Positions 54,619-63,842 are shown, numbered from the stretch's first letter. The stretch: DNA of 64,000 nt from Komagataeibacter nataicola (GCF_003207795.1 NZ_NIRT01000003.1:1-64000); one strand, 5' to 3'. Translations and numbers: made by a program. The notes: generated from the sequence alone by a model not told the origin.

Positions 54619-55125
54619 GTGGTCCGCATCCTGGGCATCGACCCCGGCCTGCGTTTTACGGGCTGGGGGGTGATAACGGCGCAGGGCAACCGGCTGAGCC
54701 ACGTGGCCGATGGCGTGATTGCTACCGATTCGGCGCTATCCGTGCCCGAGCGCCTGCGCCACCTGCATGATGCGCTGCTGGAGCTGACCCGCAACTTCGC
54801 CCCCGATGAAGCGGCGGTGGAGGAAACCTATGTCAACCGCAATGGCGCCGCCACGCTCAAGCTGGGCTATGCCCGTGGCGTGGGGCTGCTGGTGCCCATG
54901 CTGCTTGATATTCCGGTCGCCGAATATGGCGCCAAGACGGTCAAGCGCGCGGTGGTGGGCACGGGTGCCGCCACCAAGGAGCAGGTCAGCATGATGGTCC
55001 GCCGTATCCTGCCCACCGCCCTGCTCAGGCGCGCCGATGCGGCGGATGCGCTGGCGGTGGCCATCTGCCACGCCCATCACCGCGCCAGTGCCGCCCACAT
55101 CGCCAACGCCACGAGGATGGCATGA
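54619..55125 (+). CDS. ruvC: Holliday junction resolvase RuvC
   Basis: Endonuclease resolving Holliday junctions, 168 residues. Catalytic acids lie in ILGIDPGLRFTGWGV (first Asp), AAVEETYVNRN (Glu) and the C-terminal DAADALAVAICHAHH. Start codon GTG directly after the yebC stop. It overlaps ruvA by four bases (ATGA). Confidence 0.96.
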   Translation: MVRILGIDPGLRFTGWGVITAQGNRLSHVADGVIATDSALSVPERLRHLHDALLELTRNFAPDEAAVEETYVNRNGAATLKLGYARGVGLLVPMLLDIPVAEYGAKTVKRAVVGTGAATKEQVSMMVRRILPTALLRRADAADALAVAICHAHHRASAAHIANATRMA

Positions 55126-55742
55126 TCGCGCAGCTGCGCGGCCTGCTGGCACAGGTCGAGGCCGATCGCTGCGTGATTGATGTCAGTGGCGTGGGCTACC
55201 TTGTGCAGGCCTCGAGCCGCACGCTCGCGGCCCTTCCGCAGCCGCCGGAACTGGCCCTTGTGCTGGTCGAGACCGTGGTGCGCGAGGATGCGATCCTGCT
55301 CTACGGCTTTGCCGAGGCATCCGAGCGCTCATGGTTCCGCCTGCTCACCACCGTGCAGGGGGTTGGGGCCAAGGTGGCGCTGGCCATCCTGTCGGTGCTG
55401 CCGCCGCCTGAACTGATGATGGCCATTGGCAGTGGCGACAAAACCATGCTCACCCGTGCGGGCGGCGTGGGCGCGCGGCTGGCCCAGCGCATCGTGACCG
55501 AACTGCGCGACAAGTGCGAGGGCATGCCCACGGGTGCGCCTGCGGGTGGCGGCGTGCCGGGTGTGACCATTACTGTGCCCACGCCGCGCAGCATTGCGGC
55601 GGATGCAGTGCTGGCGCTGTCCGGCCTTGGCTTCAGGCGGGCTGAGGCGCAGCCTGTGGTCGAGCGCGTAATCGACCGCTTCGAGGGTGATGTGAACCTT
55701 GATGTGGTGATCCGTGACGCGCTGAAGGAACTGGCCCGATGA
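55122..55742 (+). CDS. ruvA: Holliday junction branch migration protein RuvA
   Basis: 206-residue tetrameric junction-binding protein. The OB domain ([30 protein letters not shown]), two HhH motifs ([18 protein letters not shown] and [18 protein letters not shown]) and the C-terminal RuvB-contacting domain ([24 protein letters not shown]) are visible. It overlaps ruvC and ruvB by four bases each. Confidence 0.96.
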   Translation: MIAQLRGLLAQVEADRCVIDVSGVGYLVQASSRTLAALPQPPELALVLVETVVREDAILLYGFAEASERSWFRLLTTVQGVGAKVALAILSVLPPPELMMAIGSGDKTMLTRAGGVGARLAQRIVTELRDKCEGMPTGAPAGGGVPGVTITVPTPRSIAADAVLALSGLGFRRAEAQPVVERVIDRFEGDVNLDVVIRDALKELAR

Positions 55743-56800
55743 GTGAGCACCCCGAGCGCGAGATCGACGCCCGCCGGGCGGAGGAAGACGGCAACGAAGG
55801 CAGCCTGCGCCCGCAGACGCTCGATGACTTTACCGGCCAGAAGGCCAGCCGCGAGAATCTGGCCATCTTCATCGCCGCCGCCCGCCAGCGCGGCGATGCG
55901 CTGGACCATGTGCTGCTGCATGGCCCGCCGGGCCTGGGCAAGACCACGCTGGCGCAGATCGTGGCGCGCGAACTCGGGGTGGGCTTTCGCGCCACGTCGG
56001 GGCCGGTCATCCAGCGCGCGGGAGATCTGGCCGCCATCCTGACCAACCTCCAGCCGCGCGACGTGCTGTTCATTGATGAAATTCACCGCCTGCACCCCTC
56101 CATTGAGGAAGTGCTTTACCCGGCGATGGAAGATTTTCAGCTCGACCTGATTATTGGCGAGGGACCGGCGGCGCGTTCCGTGCGCATCGACCTTTCGCCG
56201 TTCACGCTGGTGGCCGCGACCACGCGGGCGGGGCTGCTGGCAACGCCGCTGCGCGACCGCTTTGGCATTCCGCTGCGGCTGGTGTTCTACACGCCCGAGG
56301 AACTGTGCCAGATCGTCTCACGCGGGGCGCGCAAGCTGGAGTTCGACCTGACACCGGAAGGGGCGGAGGAAATCGCCCGTCGCTCACGCGGCACGCCCCG
56401 CATCGCAGGCCGCCTGCTGCGCCGCGTGCGCGACTTCGCCGCCGTGGCGCGGGCGGGGCGCGGCCCGGTTGACCGCGCGCTGGCCGATGCCGCGCTATCC
56501 CGCCTCGAGGTCGATTCGATGGGGCTTGATGGCATGGACCGGCGCTACCTGCGCCGCATTGCCGAATACCATCATGGCGGCCCGGTGGGGGTCGAGACGC
56601 TGGCCGCCGCCCTGGCCGAGGCGCGTGACACGCTCGAAGACGTGATCGAGCCTTACCTGATTCAGGAAGGGCTTGTGCTACGCACCAGTCGCGGCCGCAT
56701 GCTGGGCGAGCGGGGCTGGCGGCATCTGGGCCTCCAGCCCCCCGCCCGCGTGCCCGGCCAGGGCGACCTGCTCGGAGAGGGGACTGATGGTTCAGCATAG
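55739..56800 (+). CDS. ruvB: Holliday junction DNA helicase RuvB
   Basis: 353-residue AAA+ motor. N-terminal [12 protein letters not shown], Walker [15 protein letters not shown], Walker [30 protein letters not shown], sensor [20 protein letters not shown] and the winged-helix end [20 protein letters not shown] are clear. It overlaps the thioesterase gene by fourteen bases, linking DNA repair genes to the Tol-Pal block. Confidence 0.97.
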   Translation: MSEHPEREIDARRAEEDGNEGSLRPQTLDDFTGQKASRENLAIFIAAARQRGDALDHVLLHGPPGLGKTTLAQIVARELGVGFRATSGPVIQRAGDLAAILTNLQPRDVLFIDEIHRLHPSIEEVLYPAMEDFQLDLIIGEGPAARSVRIDLSPFTLVAATTRAGLLATPLRDRFGIPLRLVFYTPEELCQIVSRGARKLEFDLTPEGAEEIARRSRGTPRIAGRLLRRVRDFAAVARAGRGPVDRALADAALSRLEVDSMGLDGMDRRYLRRIAEYHHGGPVGVETLAAALAEARDTLEDVIEPYLIQEGLVLRTSRGRMLGERGWRHLGLQPPARVPGQGDLLGEGTDGSA

Positions 56801-57206
56801 TATTGATTTCCGCATCTATTACGAGGATACGGATGCGGGCGGCGTGGTCTATCACGCCCGCTACCTCGCCTTTGGCGAGCGCGCCCGCACCGAGGCCATT
56901 CGCGCGCAGGGGCACTCGGCCGCCGACCTGCTGGATGATTTCGGCCTGGCCTTCGTGGTGCGCCATGCCGCCATGGACTACCGCGCCCCCCTGCGGCTTG
57001 ATGACATCGTGTGCGTTACGACTCGCCTGACGGAACTGGGCGCTGCAAGTTGCAGGCTGCTCCAGACCTTTCACCGGGCAGGGGCGGCTGAAAAACCTGA
57101 TTGTGGCACGCTGGATGTGCGGCTGGCCTGCGTGCGGGCAGCCGACGGGCGCGCGGCCCGATTTCCGCCGTTATGGCGTGATCTGTTGCGCGGGCTGGTC
57201 GGCTGA
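56787..57206 (+). CDS. ybgC: YbgC-type acyl-CoA thioesterase of the Tol-Pal locus
   Basis: 139-residue hotdog-fold thioesterase. The motif [31 protein letters not shown] carries the catalytic Asp. Members hydrolyse acyl-CoA or acyl-ACP and associate with phospholipid enzymes. It starts inside the end of ruvB and precedes tolQ by 147 bases, with a weak terminator-like hairpin between. Confidence 0.93.
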   Translation: MVQHSIDFRIYYEDTDAGGVVYHARYLAFGERARTEAIRAQGHSAADLLDDFGLAFVVRHAAMDYRAPLRLDDIVCVTTRLTELGAASCRLLQTFHRAGAAEKPDCGTLDVRLACVRAADGRAARFPPLWRDLLRGLVG

Positions 57207-57218
57207 ACGTAACAAAGC

Positions 57219-57241
57219 CATGCAGGGCATGTGTTCTTTTT
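57219..57241 (+). terminator. weak terminator-like hairpin after ybgC
   Basis: CATGC-AGG-GCATG followed by TGTTCTTTTT. The stem is only five pairs, so termination would be partial. Confidence 0.4.
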
Positions 57242-57353
57242 GTGTCATGGGTTGACCGTGGCGCAGGGCTGTGCGGAAAGCAGGTTGGCCGTGGCTTGCC
57301 AAACGGGCAATCTTCGTGTTTGAGCGAACGGCCAAGGTGGGCAGGAGGCGTAT

Positions 57354-58073
57354 TTGGACCAAGCGGTTAATGCAGCGAATCTGGGTGCTGCAGCGGGTGA
57401 TCTTTCAATGTGGGCGCTGTTCATGCACGCCTCGATTGTGGTCAAGCTCGTCATGATCGGGCTGGTGACCAGCAGCGTGATTGTCTGGGCCATCATTTTT
57501 GATAAATTCACCACCATCCGCCGGGTCAACCGGCAGGCCAACGATTTCGAGGAGCGCTTCTGGGCCGGTGGCAGCCTTGAGGATCTGTACGAATCCGATG
57601 GCGCCAAGCCCGTGCACCCGATGGCCGCCGTGTTTGGCGCGGCCATGGGCGAATGGCGGCGTTCCTCGCGCATTTCGGGCATCGACCTGGTGCATGGCGG
57701 CGTGCAGGACCGCGTCAACCGCGCCATGGCCATTACGATTACGCGCGAGATGGACCGGCTGAACCGCTGGATCATCTTCCTCGCCACCATCGGGCCGGTG
57801 GCGCCCTTCATCGGCCTGTTCGGCACGGTGTGGGGCATCATGCACGCGTTCGGCTCGATCGCGGCCATGCACAACACCAATCTTTCGGTCGTGGCTCCCG
57901 GTATTTCCGAGGCGCTGTTCGCCACCGCCATCGGTCTTGTCACGGCCATTCCCGCCGTGATCGCCTATAACGTGGTCAGCAACAGCATGAGCGTGTTCGA
58001 GGACCGGCTGGATGCGTTCGGCACCGAGTTCGCCGCCATCCTGTCGCGCCAGTCGGAAGAAAGGGGCGCGTAA
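57354..58073 (+). CDS. tolQ: Tol-Pal system proton channel subunit TolQ
   Basis: 239-residue inner-membrane protein of the MotA/TolQ/ExbB family. The first membrane segment is MHASIVVKLVMIGLVTSSVIVWAIIFDKF; the second and third (about 140-200) carry FLATIGPVAPFIGLFGTVWGIMHAFGSIA and APGISEALFATAIGLVTAIPAVIAYN. The start is TTG, fixed by GGAGG five bases upstream. With TolR it uses the proton gradient to energise TolA. tolR follows after one base. Confidence 0.96.
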   Translation: MDQAVNAANLGAAAGDLSMWALFMHASIVVKLVMIGLVTSSVIVWAIIFDKFTTIRRVNRQANDFEERFWAGGSLEDLYESDGAKPVHPMAAVFGAAMGEWRRSSRISGIDLVHGGVQDRVNRAMAITITREMDRLNRWIIFLATIGPVAPFIGLFGTVWGIMHAFGSIAAMHNTNLSVVAPGISEALFATAIGLVTAIPAVIAYNVVSNSMSVFEDRLDAFGTEFAAILSRQSEERGA

Positions 58074-58074
58074 C

Positions 58075-58506
58075 ATGGGGGCAAGCCTGGGCGACCTGCG
58101 GGGGCGGCGGCGCAAGCGGCGCCCCATGGCCGAGATCAATGTCACTCCACTGGTGGACGTGATGCTGGTGCTGCTCATCATCTTCATGGTGACGGCGCCC
58201 ATGATGACCAGCGGCGTGAACGTTGACCTGCCCAAGACGGATGCAGCTCCGGTCAATACCGACACCAAGCCCATCACGGTGTCGATCCGCTCCAATGGCG
58301 ACCTGTACCTGGGCGATGAACCCGTGTCGCAGGACCAGTTGGTGGACCAGCTCAGGGCAGCCGCGCAGAATGACAGCGAGCACCGTATTTTCGTGCGCGG
58401 CGACCAGCATATCGATTATGGCCGTGTCATGCAGATCATGGGGCAGATCACGGCGGGTGGCTTTACGCATGTGGCCCTGCTGGCCCAGCAGCCACCCGGT
58501 CACTAA
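58075..58506 (+). CDS. tolR: Tol-Pal system subunit TolR
   Basis: 143 residues: a basic cytoplasmic N-terminus (RGRRRKRRPMAEINVTPLVDVMLVLLIIFMVTAP) with the proton-carrying Asp in PLVDVMLVLL, one membrane segment, and a periplasmic ExbD/TolR domain (about 50-140). It starts one base after the tolQ stop. Confidence 0.95.
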   Translation: MGASLGDLRGRRRKRRPMAEINVTPLVDVMLVLLIIFMVTAPMMTSGVNVDLPKTDAAPVNTDTKPITVSIRSNGDLYLGDEPVSQDQLVDQLRAAAQNDSEHRIFVRGDQHIDYGRVMQIMGQITAGGFTHVALLAQQPPGH

Positions 58507-58536
58507 ACAGAATCTGATGCCAGGAGCCGTCTGATC

Positions 58537-59529
58537 GTGGTCCCACCGCGTCGTTCCGAACGCATCCTCATGCGGCGTTCCATCCTGGTTTCGGGCGGGC
58601 TGCATTTTGCCCTGCTGGTGGCCGTGCTGCTCAGGCTGCCGGTGCCGGTGCCCAAGGAGCCACCGCCACCGCCCACCATCGAAATGGAATTCGCGGCCGA
58701 TACAGGCACGGCAACACCCCACAAGGGCGACAGGCCGGCCCCCAAACCCGCGCCTGCGCCCGCTCCGGTGAGGCAGGAGGCGCCGCCTTCGCCCACACCG
58801 CCTGAAAAGGAACCCAACGAGGAGGCGGCGCCTCCCCCGCCGCCACCGCCCCCCATGCCGCCGCCGCAGCAGGTGTCCAAACCCGTGCCGGACGCGCCAA
58901 CGCCGCCGCGTGAGCAGACGCCTTCGCCCGATGCGGTGCCCCTGCCGCCCACGCCGCCCAAGGCGGCCCCCGCGCAGGCGCATGCGCCCGTGCCGCCCTC
59001 GGCGCAGCCGGACCCGACGGCAGCGCCCAAGGTTCAGCAGCAGTCGCGCACCACGCAGCCCAACGAGGCGAAGAAAACCGTGCCCGATACGCACTCGCTG
59101 CTGGCAACGCTCGATGCCTTCCGCGCGGACCAGAAGCAGACCCATCCGCCCAAGGCCAGGCCCAACCCGCAGCAGGGTGGCGCGCCTGATGGTGGTGGCT
59201 CGCCCGATGGCGATATTACCAGCTCCATGACCGCCACCGAGCAGAAGGCCATCGGCAGTTCCGTACGGCGCTGCTACTCGGAAGATACGGCGGCGCGTAA
59301 TTATGCCCAGTTTGTAGCGCATCTGGTCGTGACCGTGGATGGCACCGGCACGGCGCGGCTTGTGGAATTCGCGCCGCAGACGCAGGCGCAGATGGCGGCT
59401 GACCCGTCGTATCGCGCGCTGGCCGAACGCGCGCGTGATGCGGTGCTCAGCCCGACCTGTGCCAAGCTGCCCATTCCGCAGAACCTGCTGGGCCAGACCC
59501 GGCAACTGAAATTCGTATTCCGTCCCTGA
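58537..59529 (+). CDS. tolA: TolA-like protein with a proline-rich spacer
   Basis: 330 residues. An N-terminal anchor (RRSILVSGGLHFALLVAVLLRLPVP) is followed by about 140 residues extremely rich in Pro and Ala (runs of up to eight prolines) in place of the long alpha-helix of enterobacterial TolA. The C-terminal domain (about 225-330) has VRRCYSEDTAARNYAQFVAHLVVTVDGTGTARLVEFAP and a Cys pair typical of TolA domain III. The start is GTG 58537 with AGGAG ten bases upstream; ATG 58570 is possible. It bridges TolQR to TolB-Pal across the periplasm. Confidence 0.88.
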   Translation: MVPPRRSERILMRRSILVSGGLHFALLVAVLLRLPVPVPKEPPPPPTIEMEFAADTGTATPHKGDRPAPKPAPAPAPVRQEAPPSPTPPEKEPNEEAAPPPPPPPPMPPPQQVSKPVPDAPTPPREQTPSPDAVPLPPTPPKAAPAQAHAPVPPSAQPDPTAAPKVQQQSRTTQPNEAKKTVPDTHSLLATLDAFRADQKQTHPPKARPNPQQGGAPDGGGSPDGDITSSMTATEQKAIGSSVRRCYSEDTAARNYAQFVAHLVVTVDGTGTARLVEFAPQTQAQMAADPSYRALAERARDAVLSPTCAKLPIPQNLLGQTRQLKFVFRP

Positions 59530-59559
59530 TACAAAGCGGACGAAGGCGAGGAGAGGAAA

Positions 59560-60927
59560 ATGATGTCAAGCGTAAAGCCATTGATCCCGGATGATGATGC
59601 CGCACGGCTGGCATCGGCCTTCAGCCGGCGTGGTTTCATGGGTGCGGGTGTTGCAGGGGGGCTTATGGCCACGCCGCTGTTCGCGGCGGGCGCTGCCCAC
59701 GCACAGGATGCGGGTGCGGCCGAAATCACGGTCGATCAGGCGCGTACCGCCCCCATTCCCATTGTCCTGCCCTCGCTTGGCAGTGGCGTGGCCCAGCAGA
59801 TCACGGATGTGATCTCGGCTGATCTGGGTAATTGCGGCCTGTTCCGCCCCATCAGCGCCAGCATGCCGCAGGGCACGCCCGCCTTCGCCACCTACAAGTC
59901 GATGGGCGCGCGCGCGGTCATGACCGGCAAGGTGGTCGAGCAGGGCAGCAGCCTGCGCGTCGAGTTCCGCCTGTGGGATGTGCTGACCGGCAAGCAGCTG
60001 CAGGGCACGGCCTATACGGCCGCCAGTCAGGACTGGCGCCGCATCGCGCATGTGATTGCCGATGTGATCTACAGCCGCCTGCTTGGCGAGCAGGGCTACT
60101 TCAATTCCCGCATTGCCTACATCGCCCGCTCCGGCCCCCGCGCGCGCCAGGTCACGCGGCTTGCCATCATGGATCAGGACGGGGCGGACAGCCGTTACCT
60201 GACCAACGGGCAGTGGCTGACGCTCACGCCGCGCTTCAACCCGGCCAATAGCGAACTGGCATTCATGTCATATGCCAACTACAGGCCGCGTGTTTACCTG
60301 TTCAACCTCAATACCGGGCAGCAGAGACTGCTTGGTGACTTTACGGGTATTTCATTTGCACCGCGTTTTGCCCCCAACGGGCAGTCGGTCATCCTGTCGG
60401 TCACGCGCGGTGGCGGGTCGGACATCTTCGTGGTCGATCTCGCCACGATGGCGCGCCGGCAGATCACCTCGTCCGGGGCGATTGACACCAGTCCGTCCTA
60501 CAGTCCCGACGGGTCGCAGATCGTGTTCAACTCCGATCGTGGCGGCTCGCAGCAGCTCTATGTCATGAGTGCATCGGGCGGCGAGGCGAAGCGGATTTCC
60601 TACGGGCACGGGCGCTATGGCTCGCCCGTATGGTCGCCGCGTGGAGATCTGATCGCGTTCTCGCGCATCGCCAATGGCAGCTTCTCGCTTGGCGTGATGG
60701 CGCCCGATGGGACGGGAGAGCGAATCCTGACCCAGGGCTTTACGGTGGAAAGCCCGACTTTCTGCCCCAACGGGCGCGTGCTGGCGTTCTGCCGCCAGAG
60801 CGCGGCCGGGGCAAATGGTGCCGGATTTGCAACAGGTATCAATACAATCGACATAACCGGCTTCCATGAACGCGCTCTGCCTGCGGGCAGCGCATCTGAT
60901 CCGGCCTGGTCAGGTCTAAATAAGTAA
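59560..60927 (+). CDS. tolB: Tol-Pal system beta-propeller protein TolB, with a twin-arginine signal
   Basis: 455 residues. The leader is SRRGFMGAGVAGGLMATP preceded by about 21 residues and ending FAAGAAHAQ: a Tat motif (S-R-R-x-F-M) at residues 22-27, not a plain Sec signal. The mature protein has the N-terminal TolB domain (DVISADLGNCGLFRPI, FRLWDV) and a C-terminal propeller of WD40-like repeats (LTPRFNPANSELAFMSY, ISFAPRFAPNGQSVILS, DTSPSYSPDGSQIVFNSDRGG, GSPVWSPRGDLIAFS). It binds Pal and TolA. AGGAG lies upstream of the ATG. Confidence 0.95.
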   Translation: MMSSVKPLIPDDDAARLASAFSRRGFMGAGVAGGLMATPLFAAGAAHAQDAGAAEITVDQARTAPIPIVLPSLGSGVAQQITDVISADLGNCGLFRPISASMPQGTPAFATYKSMGARAVMTGKVVEQGSSLRVEFRLWDVLTGKQLQGTAYTAASQDWRRIAHVIADVIYSRLLGEQGYFNSRIAYIARSGPRARQVTRLAIMDQDGADSRYLTNGQWLTLTPRFNPANSELAFMSYANYRPRVYLFNLNTGQQRLLGDFTGISFAPRFAPNGQSVILSVTRGGGSDIFVVDLATMARRQITSSGAIDTSPSYSPDGSQIVFNSDRGGSQQLYVMSASGGEAKRISYGHGRYGSPVWSPRGDLIAFSRIANGSFSLGVMAPDGTGERILTQGFTVESPTFCPNGRVLAFCRQSAAGANGAGFATGINTIDITGFHERALPAGSASDPAWSGLNK

Positions 60928-60937
60928 TTTTTTCAAT

Positions 60938-61002
60938 GTGTTGGACAAACACATCGCCAGAACCCACTCATTTGGCAAATGGCGGGTATGTGTTTGTTCC
61001 AC
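60938..61002 (+). promoter_or_regulatory. long imperfect hairpin between tolB and pal
   Basis: GTGTTGGACAAACACAT...CGCC (60938-60958) pairs imperfectly with GGCGGGTATGTGTTTGTTCCAC (60981-61002, read in two halves), and CATTT-GGC-AAATG forms a tip hairpin between them. No T-run follows. It may stabilise the tolB 3' end or act as a processing site. Confidence 0.5.
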
Positions 61003-61003
61003 G

Positions 61004-61033
61004 TTGACTGAAACCGGGTTTGACAGCTATGCT
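61004..61033 (+). promoter_or_regulatory. candidate sigma-70 promoter for pal
   Basis: -35 TTGACT (61004-61009), an 18-base spacer, -10 TATGCT (61028-61033). A second TTGACA lies at 61020-61025 but has no matching -10. The mRNA would have a leader of about 135 bases before the pal ATG. Confidence 0.5.
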
Positions 61034-61174
61034 TGTGGCGGTTTCCAGCGATCGCGAGTTTCTGTTTTACAATTTGTTTGGCAGGGCGCAACGAGACTCG
61101 GGACCGTTCTATATTTAAATCCGGAAATTCAACAAATGGTTTCAAAACAAGAAACCGATCCAGGATCCAAAGTA

Positions 61175-61648
61175 ATGAAACTGAAGCTTTTTGGTGCGGC
61201 CGGTCTGGCTCTCTTCCTCGCCGCCTGTTCTGACCACGCGAACAAGAACGTCAACACCGGTGCTGCCACGCAGCAGCAGGTTGGCCCCGTGCCCGGCAGC
61301 GAGGCCGATCTGGTCGCGACCGCAGGTGACCGCGTGCTGTTCGCGCTGAACCAGAACACGCTGTCCAGCGATGCGAAGGCAACGCTCGACAAGCAGGCCG
61401 CATGGCTCGCCAAGTACCCGCAGGTACATGTGCAGATCGCCGGTAACTGCGATGATCGCGGCACCGAGGAATACAACATCGCACTGGGCGAGCGTCGTGC
61501 CAACGCTGCGCATGACTACCTGGTGGCCAAGGGTGTCGATGCATCGCGCATCACCACCATCTCCTATGGCAAGGACCGCCCCACCGCCGTTGGCGATGAC
61601 GAGGCTTCCTGGTCCCAGAACCGCAACGCCATCACGGCGGTGCAGTAA
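61175..61648 (+). CDS. pal: peptidoglycan-associated lipoprotein Pal
   Basis: 157-residue outer-membrane lipoprotein. The signal peptide MKLKLFGAAGLALFLAAC ends in a lipobox; the OmpA-like domain has VLFALNQNTLSSDAKATLDKQAAWLAKYP and the peptidoglycan site IAGNCDDRGTEEYNIALGERRANAAHDYL. The usual G-H-C reads G-N-C here. Start MKLKLFG; AGGA lies ten bases upstream. It has a candidate promoter of its own and ends in a strong terminator. Confidence 0.95.
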   Translation: MKLKLFGAAGLALFLAACSDHANKNVNTGAATQQQVGPVPGSEADLVATAGDRVLFALNQNTLSSDAKATLDKQAAWLAKYPQVHVQIAGNCDDRGTEEYNIALGERRANAAHDYLVAKGVDASRITTISYGKDRPTAVGDDEASWSQNRNAITAVQ

Positions 61649-61685
61649 GGTTCTGCCAGCACTTCAACGAAGTGTGGCGGTATGG

Positions 61686-61722
61686 AACCGGCCGGGCGCT
61701 TATCGCTCGGCCGGTTTTGTTT
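61686..61722 (+). terminator. terminator of pal
   Basis: Perfect 9-bp stem AACCGGCCG (61686-61694) / CGGCCGGTT (61708-61716) followed by TTGTTTT. cpoB therefore needs read-through or its own promoter. Confidence 0.88.
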
Positions 61723-61761
61723 TAGGTAGACGTGCGTAGTGTTGCTTGAAGGGTATGGTCC

Positions 61762-62514
61762 ATGCTGTCTGTTATGTCGTGTTTCCTTTCGGTTCCGGGC
61801 CGGCTTTCACGGTTGGGGCGGGTTGGCGTGCTGGCAGGTGGCGTATCGCTGGCCTGTCTGGCGAGTGCACATGCGGCTGACAGCGGTAATAACCTGACCC
61901 TGCAACTGCTTGACCGGGTCAACACGCTGGAAGAGCAGACGCGCGAGATGCGCGGCCAGATCGATCAGTTGACCAATCAGGTGCAGCAGCAGAACGCCGC
62001 CATGAGCAAGCAGATCGATGACATGAATTTCGCCATGCAGCAGCGTGGCCATGCCGCTGCCCCGGCAGTTCCGGCTTCGGTAACGGCGGCAGCTGGCGTG
62101 ACGCCGGCTGCAACGCCTGCCGCAGCCAGGCGCAGCCCTGATGATCTGCTCAAGGCGGGTAATGATGCGCTGTTGCAGCATGATTACGCCACGGCGCAGG
62201 CCGATGCGCAGCAGGTGCTCTCGGGCCCCAAATCGGCCAAACAGGTTGATGCCCAGTATCTGATGGCCCAGTCCCTGGCGGGGCAGAAGCAGTATCGCCA
62301 GTCGGCCCTTGCCTATTACGATACCTATAACCGCGCCCCGCATGGCCAGCGCGCCCCGAGCGCCCTGCTCGGTGTTGCGGCAACGCTGGTGGCGCTGAAC
62401 GACAAGGCCTCCGCCTGTCAGGCGCTGGACAAGCTTTCGAGTGAATTTCCCGCGCCCGCCCCGCGCATCAAAGCTGCCGAACTGGTGTACCGCAAGCGCG
62501 CCAAATGTAGCTGA
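61762..62514 (+). CDS. cpoB: cell division coordinator CpoB (YbgF)
   Basis: 250 residues: signal peptide (GRVGVLAGGVSLACLASAHAAD), a trimerising coiled coil (about 45-95: LLDRVNTLEEQTREMRGQIDQLTNQVQQQNAAMSKQI), an Ala/Pro linker, and C-terminal TPRs (about 125-245: DLLKAGNDALLQHDYATAQADAQQVL). In Escherichia coli it ties Tol energy to septal peptidoglycan synthesis. Standard last gene of the tol-pal cluster. Confidence 0.93.
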   Translation: MLSVMSCFLSVPGRLSRLGRVGVLAGGVSLACLASAHAADSGNNLTLQLLDRVNTLEEQTREMRGQIDQLTNQVQQQNAAMSKQIDDMNFAMQQRGHAAAPAVPASVTAAAGVTPAATPAAARRSPDDLLKAGNDALLQHDYATAQADAQQVLSGPKSAKQVDAQYLMAQSLAGQKQYRQSALAYYDTYNRAPHGQRAPSALLGVAATLVALNDKASACQALDKLSSEFPAPAPRIKAAELVYRKRAKCS

Positions 62515-62529
62515 TTGCCAGTAGGGCAC

Positions 62530-63807
62530 ATGCAGCCTTCCAACCCGGTCAGCCCGGCCTGTTTTGCTGCCTGCATGGCCACTCTTGGCCCCTGGCCGGG
62601 GCCGGGCACGCCTGTATGCGTTGCGGTGTCGGGCGGGGCAGACAGCATGGCGCTGGCCATTCTGGCCCGGGGCTGGCGGCCTGACGTGGTGGGGCTGGTG
62701 GTGGACCACGGGCTGCGTGCCGAGTCGCGGCAGGAGGCCGAGCAGACGGTAGCCCGCCTGTCCCGGCTGGGCATGCCAGCCCGCCTGCTGGTGCTTGAGG
62801 GGCTGGCGCGTGGCCCCCGCATGGCCGAGCGTGCCCGGCGCATGCGCTATCAGGCCCTGTTCGCCGCCTGCCGCGCGCTTGGCGCGCTTGACCTGCTGGT
62901 GGCCCATCATGCGGGCGACCAGGCGGAAACCGTGCTCATGCGCCAGCAGGCCGCAAGCGGGGATGACGGGCTGGCCGCCATGGCGGTGGCGACGGACATG
63001 GCGGATGTGCGCCTCGTCCGCCCCCTGCTGGGCGTGGGCAAGGCTGCCCTTTATGCCACGGTGCAGGCTGCGGGCGTGCAGTGGGTGGAAGACCCCTCCA
63101 ACGCCGACCTGCGCACCGCCCGCGCCCGGGCGCGTCATGCCCTGGCAGAAGATTCCCCTCTGGCAGGCACGCTTGTGGCTGATGCCCTGCAGGCCGGGCA
63201 GGCCCGTCAGGCACGCAACATGCATGATGCCCGCTGGCTGGCCGCCCATGCCCGTTTTCACCCTGGTGGCTGGGTGGTGCTGCCGCCGGAGCTTGCGCCG
63301 CCACGGCTGCTTTCGGCCCTGATCCGCGTGGTGGGGGGGCGGGATTATGCCCCGGCGCGGGAGGCGGTGGCAGCGCTTGCGGCCCGGCCCCGGGCGGCCA
63401 CGCTGGCCGGGGTCGCCCTCATGCCCTGGCGGGACGGGCAGTGGCTCGTGGCCCGTGAGGAGGCAGGTCTTGCGCCCCCGATGGCAGCCGAGGCCGGGGC
63501 CATATGGGACCGGCGTTTCATCCTGCATGCGCCCCCCCTGCCGCCGGGCTGGCGCGTGGGGGCGGCGGGGCCGGTGGCGGCGTGGTGGCCGCATGGCCGG
63601 GGGCGGTCATGCTGGCCCGCGCGGCTGTTGCGCACGCTGCCCGCGCTATGGCATGATGGACAGGTCAAGGCCGTGCCCCACATGGGCCTGCGTGCGCAGG
63701 AACATGCCGCCGCCCATGCGGTTTTTATGAACCAGCCCCCCCACCCCGTGCTCGACTGTGCTGTATTTGGCGGCGCCGGACGCCCCGCTGCGGGCGGGCT
63801 GGCATAA
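62530..63807 (+). CDS. tilS: tRNA(Ile)-lysidine synthetase
   Basis: Modifies C34 of the CAU tRNA-Ile to lysidine, essential for AUA decoding; about 425 residues. The PP-loop SGGADSMALAILARG near residue 36, VVDHGLRAESRQEAEQTVARL, MRYQALFAACRALG and the Asp-rich AHHAGDQAETVLMRQ are characteristic. ATG 62530 is chosen; a TTG at 62515 abuts the cpoB stop. The C-terminal domain is poorly conserved but of normal size. It precedes ftsH as in many alphaproteobacteria. Confidence 0.93.
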   Translation: MQPSNPVSPACFAACMATLGPWPGPGTPVCVAVSGGADSMALAILARGWRPDVVGLVVDHGLRAESRQEAEQTVARLSRLGMPARLLVLEGLARGPRMAERARRMRYQALFAACRALGALDLLVAHHAGDQAETVLMRQQAASGDDGLAAMAVATDMADVRLVRPLLGVGKAALYATVQAAGVQWVEDPSNADLRTARARARHALAEDSPLAGTLVADALQAGQARQARNMHDARWLAAHARFHPGGWVVLPPELAPPRLLSALIRVVGGRDYAPAREAVAALAARPRAATLAGVALMPWRDGQWLVAREEAGLAPPMAAEAGAIWDRRFILHAPPLPPGWRVGAAGPVAAWWPHGRGRSCWPARLLRTLPALWHDGQVKAVPHMGLRAQEHAAAHAVFMNQPPHPVLDCAVFGGAGRPAAGGLA

Positions 63808-63842
63808 AAGGTTGGCGGGTGGGGGTGTGAATATCCCCTGAT

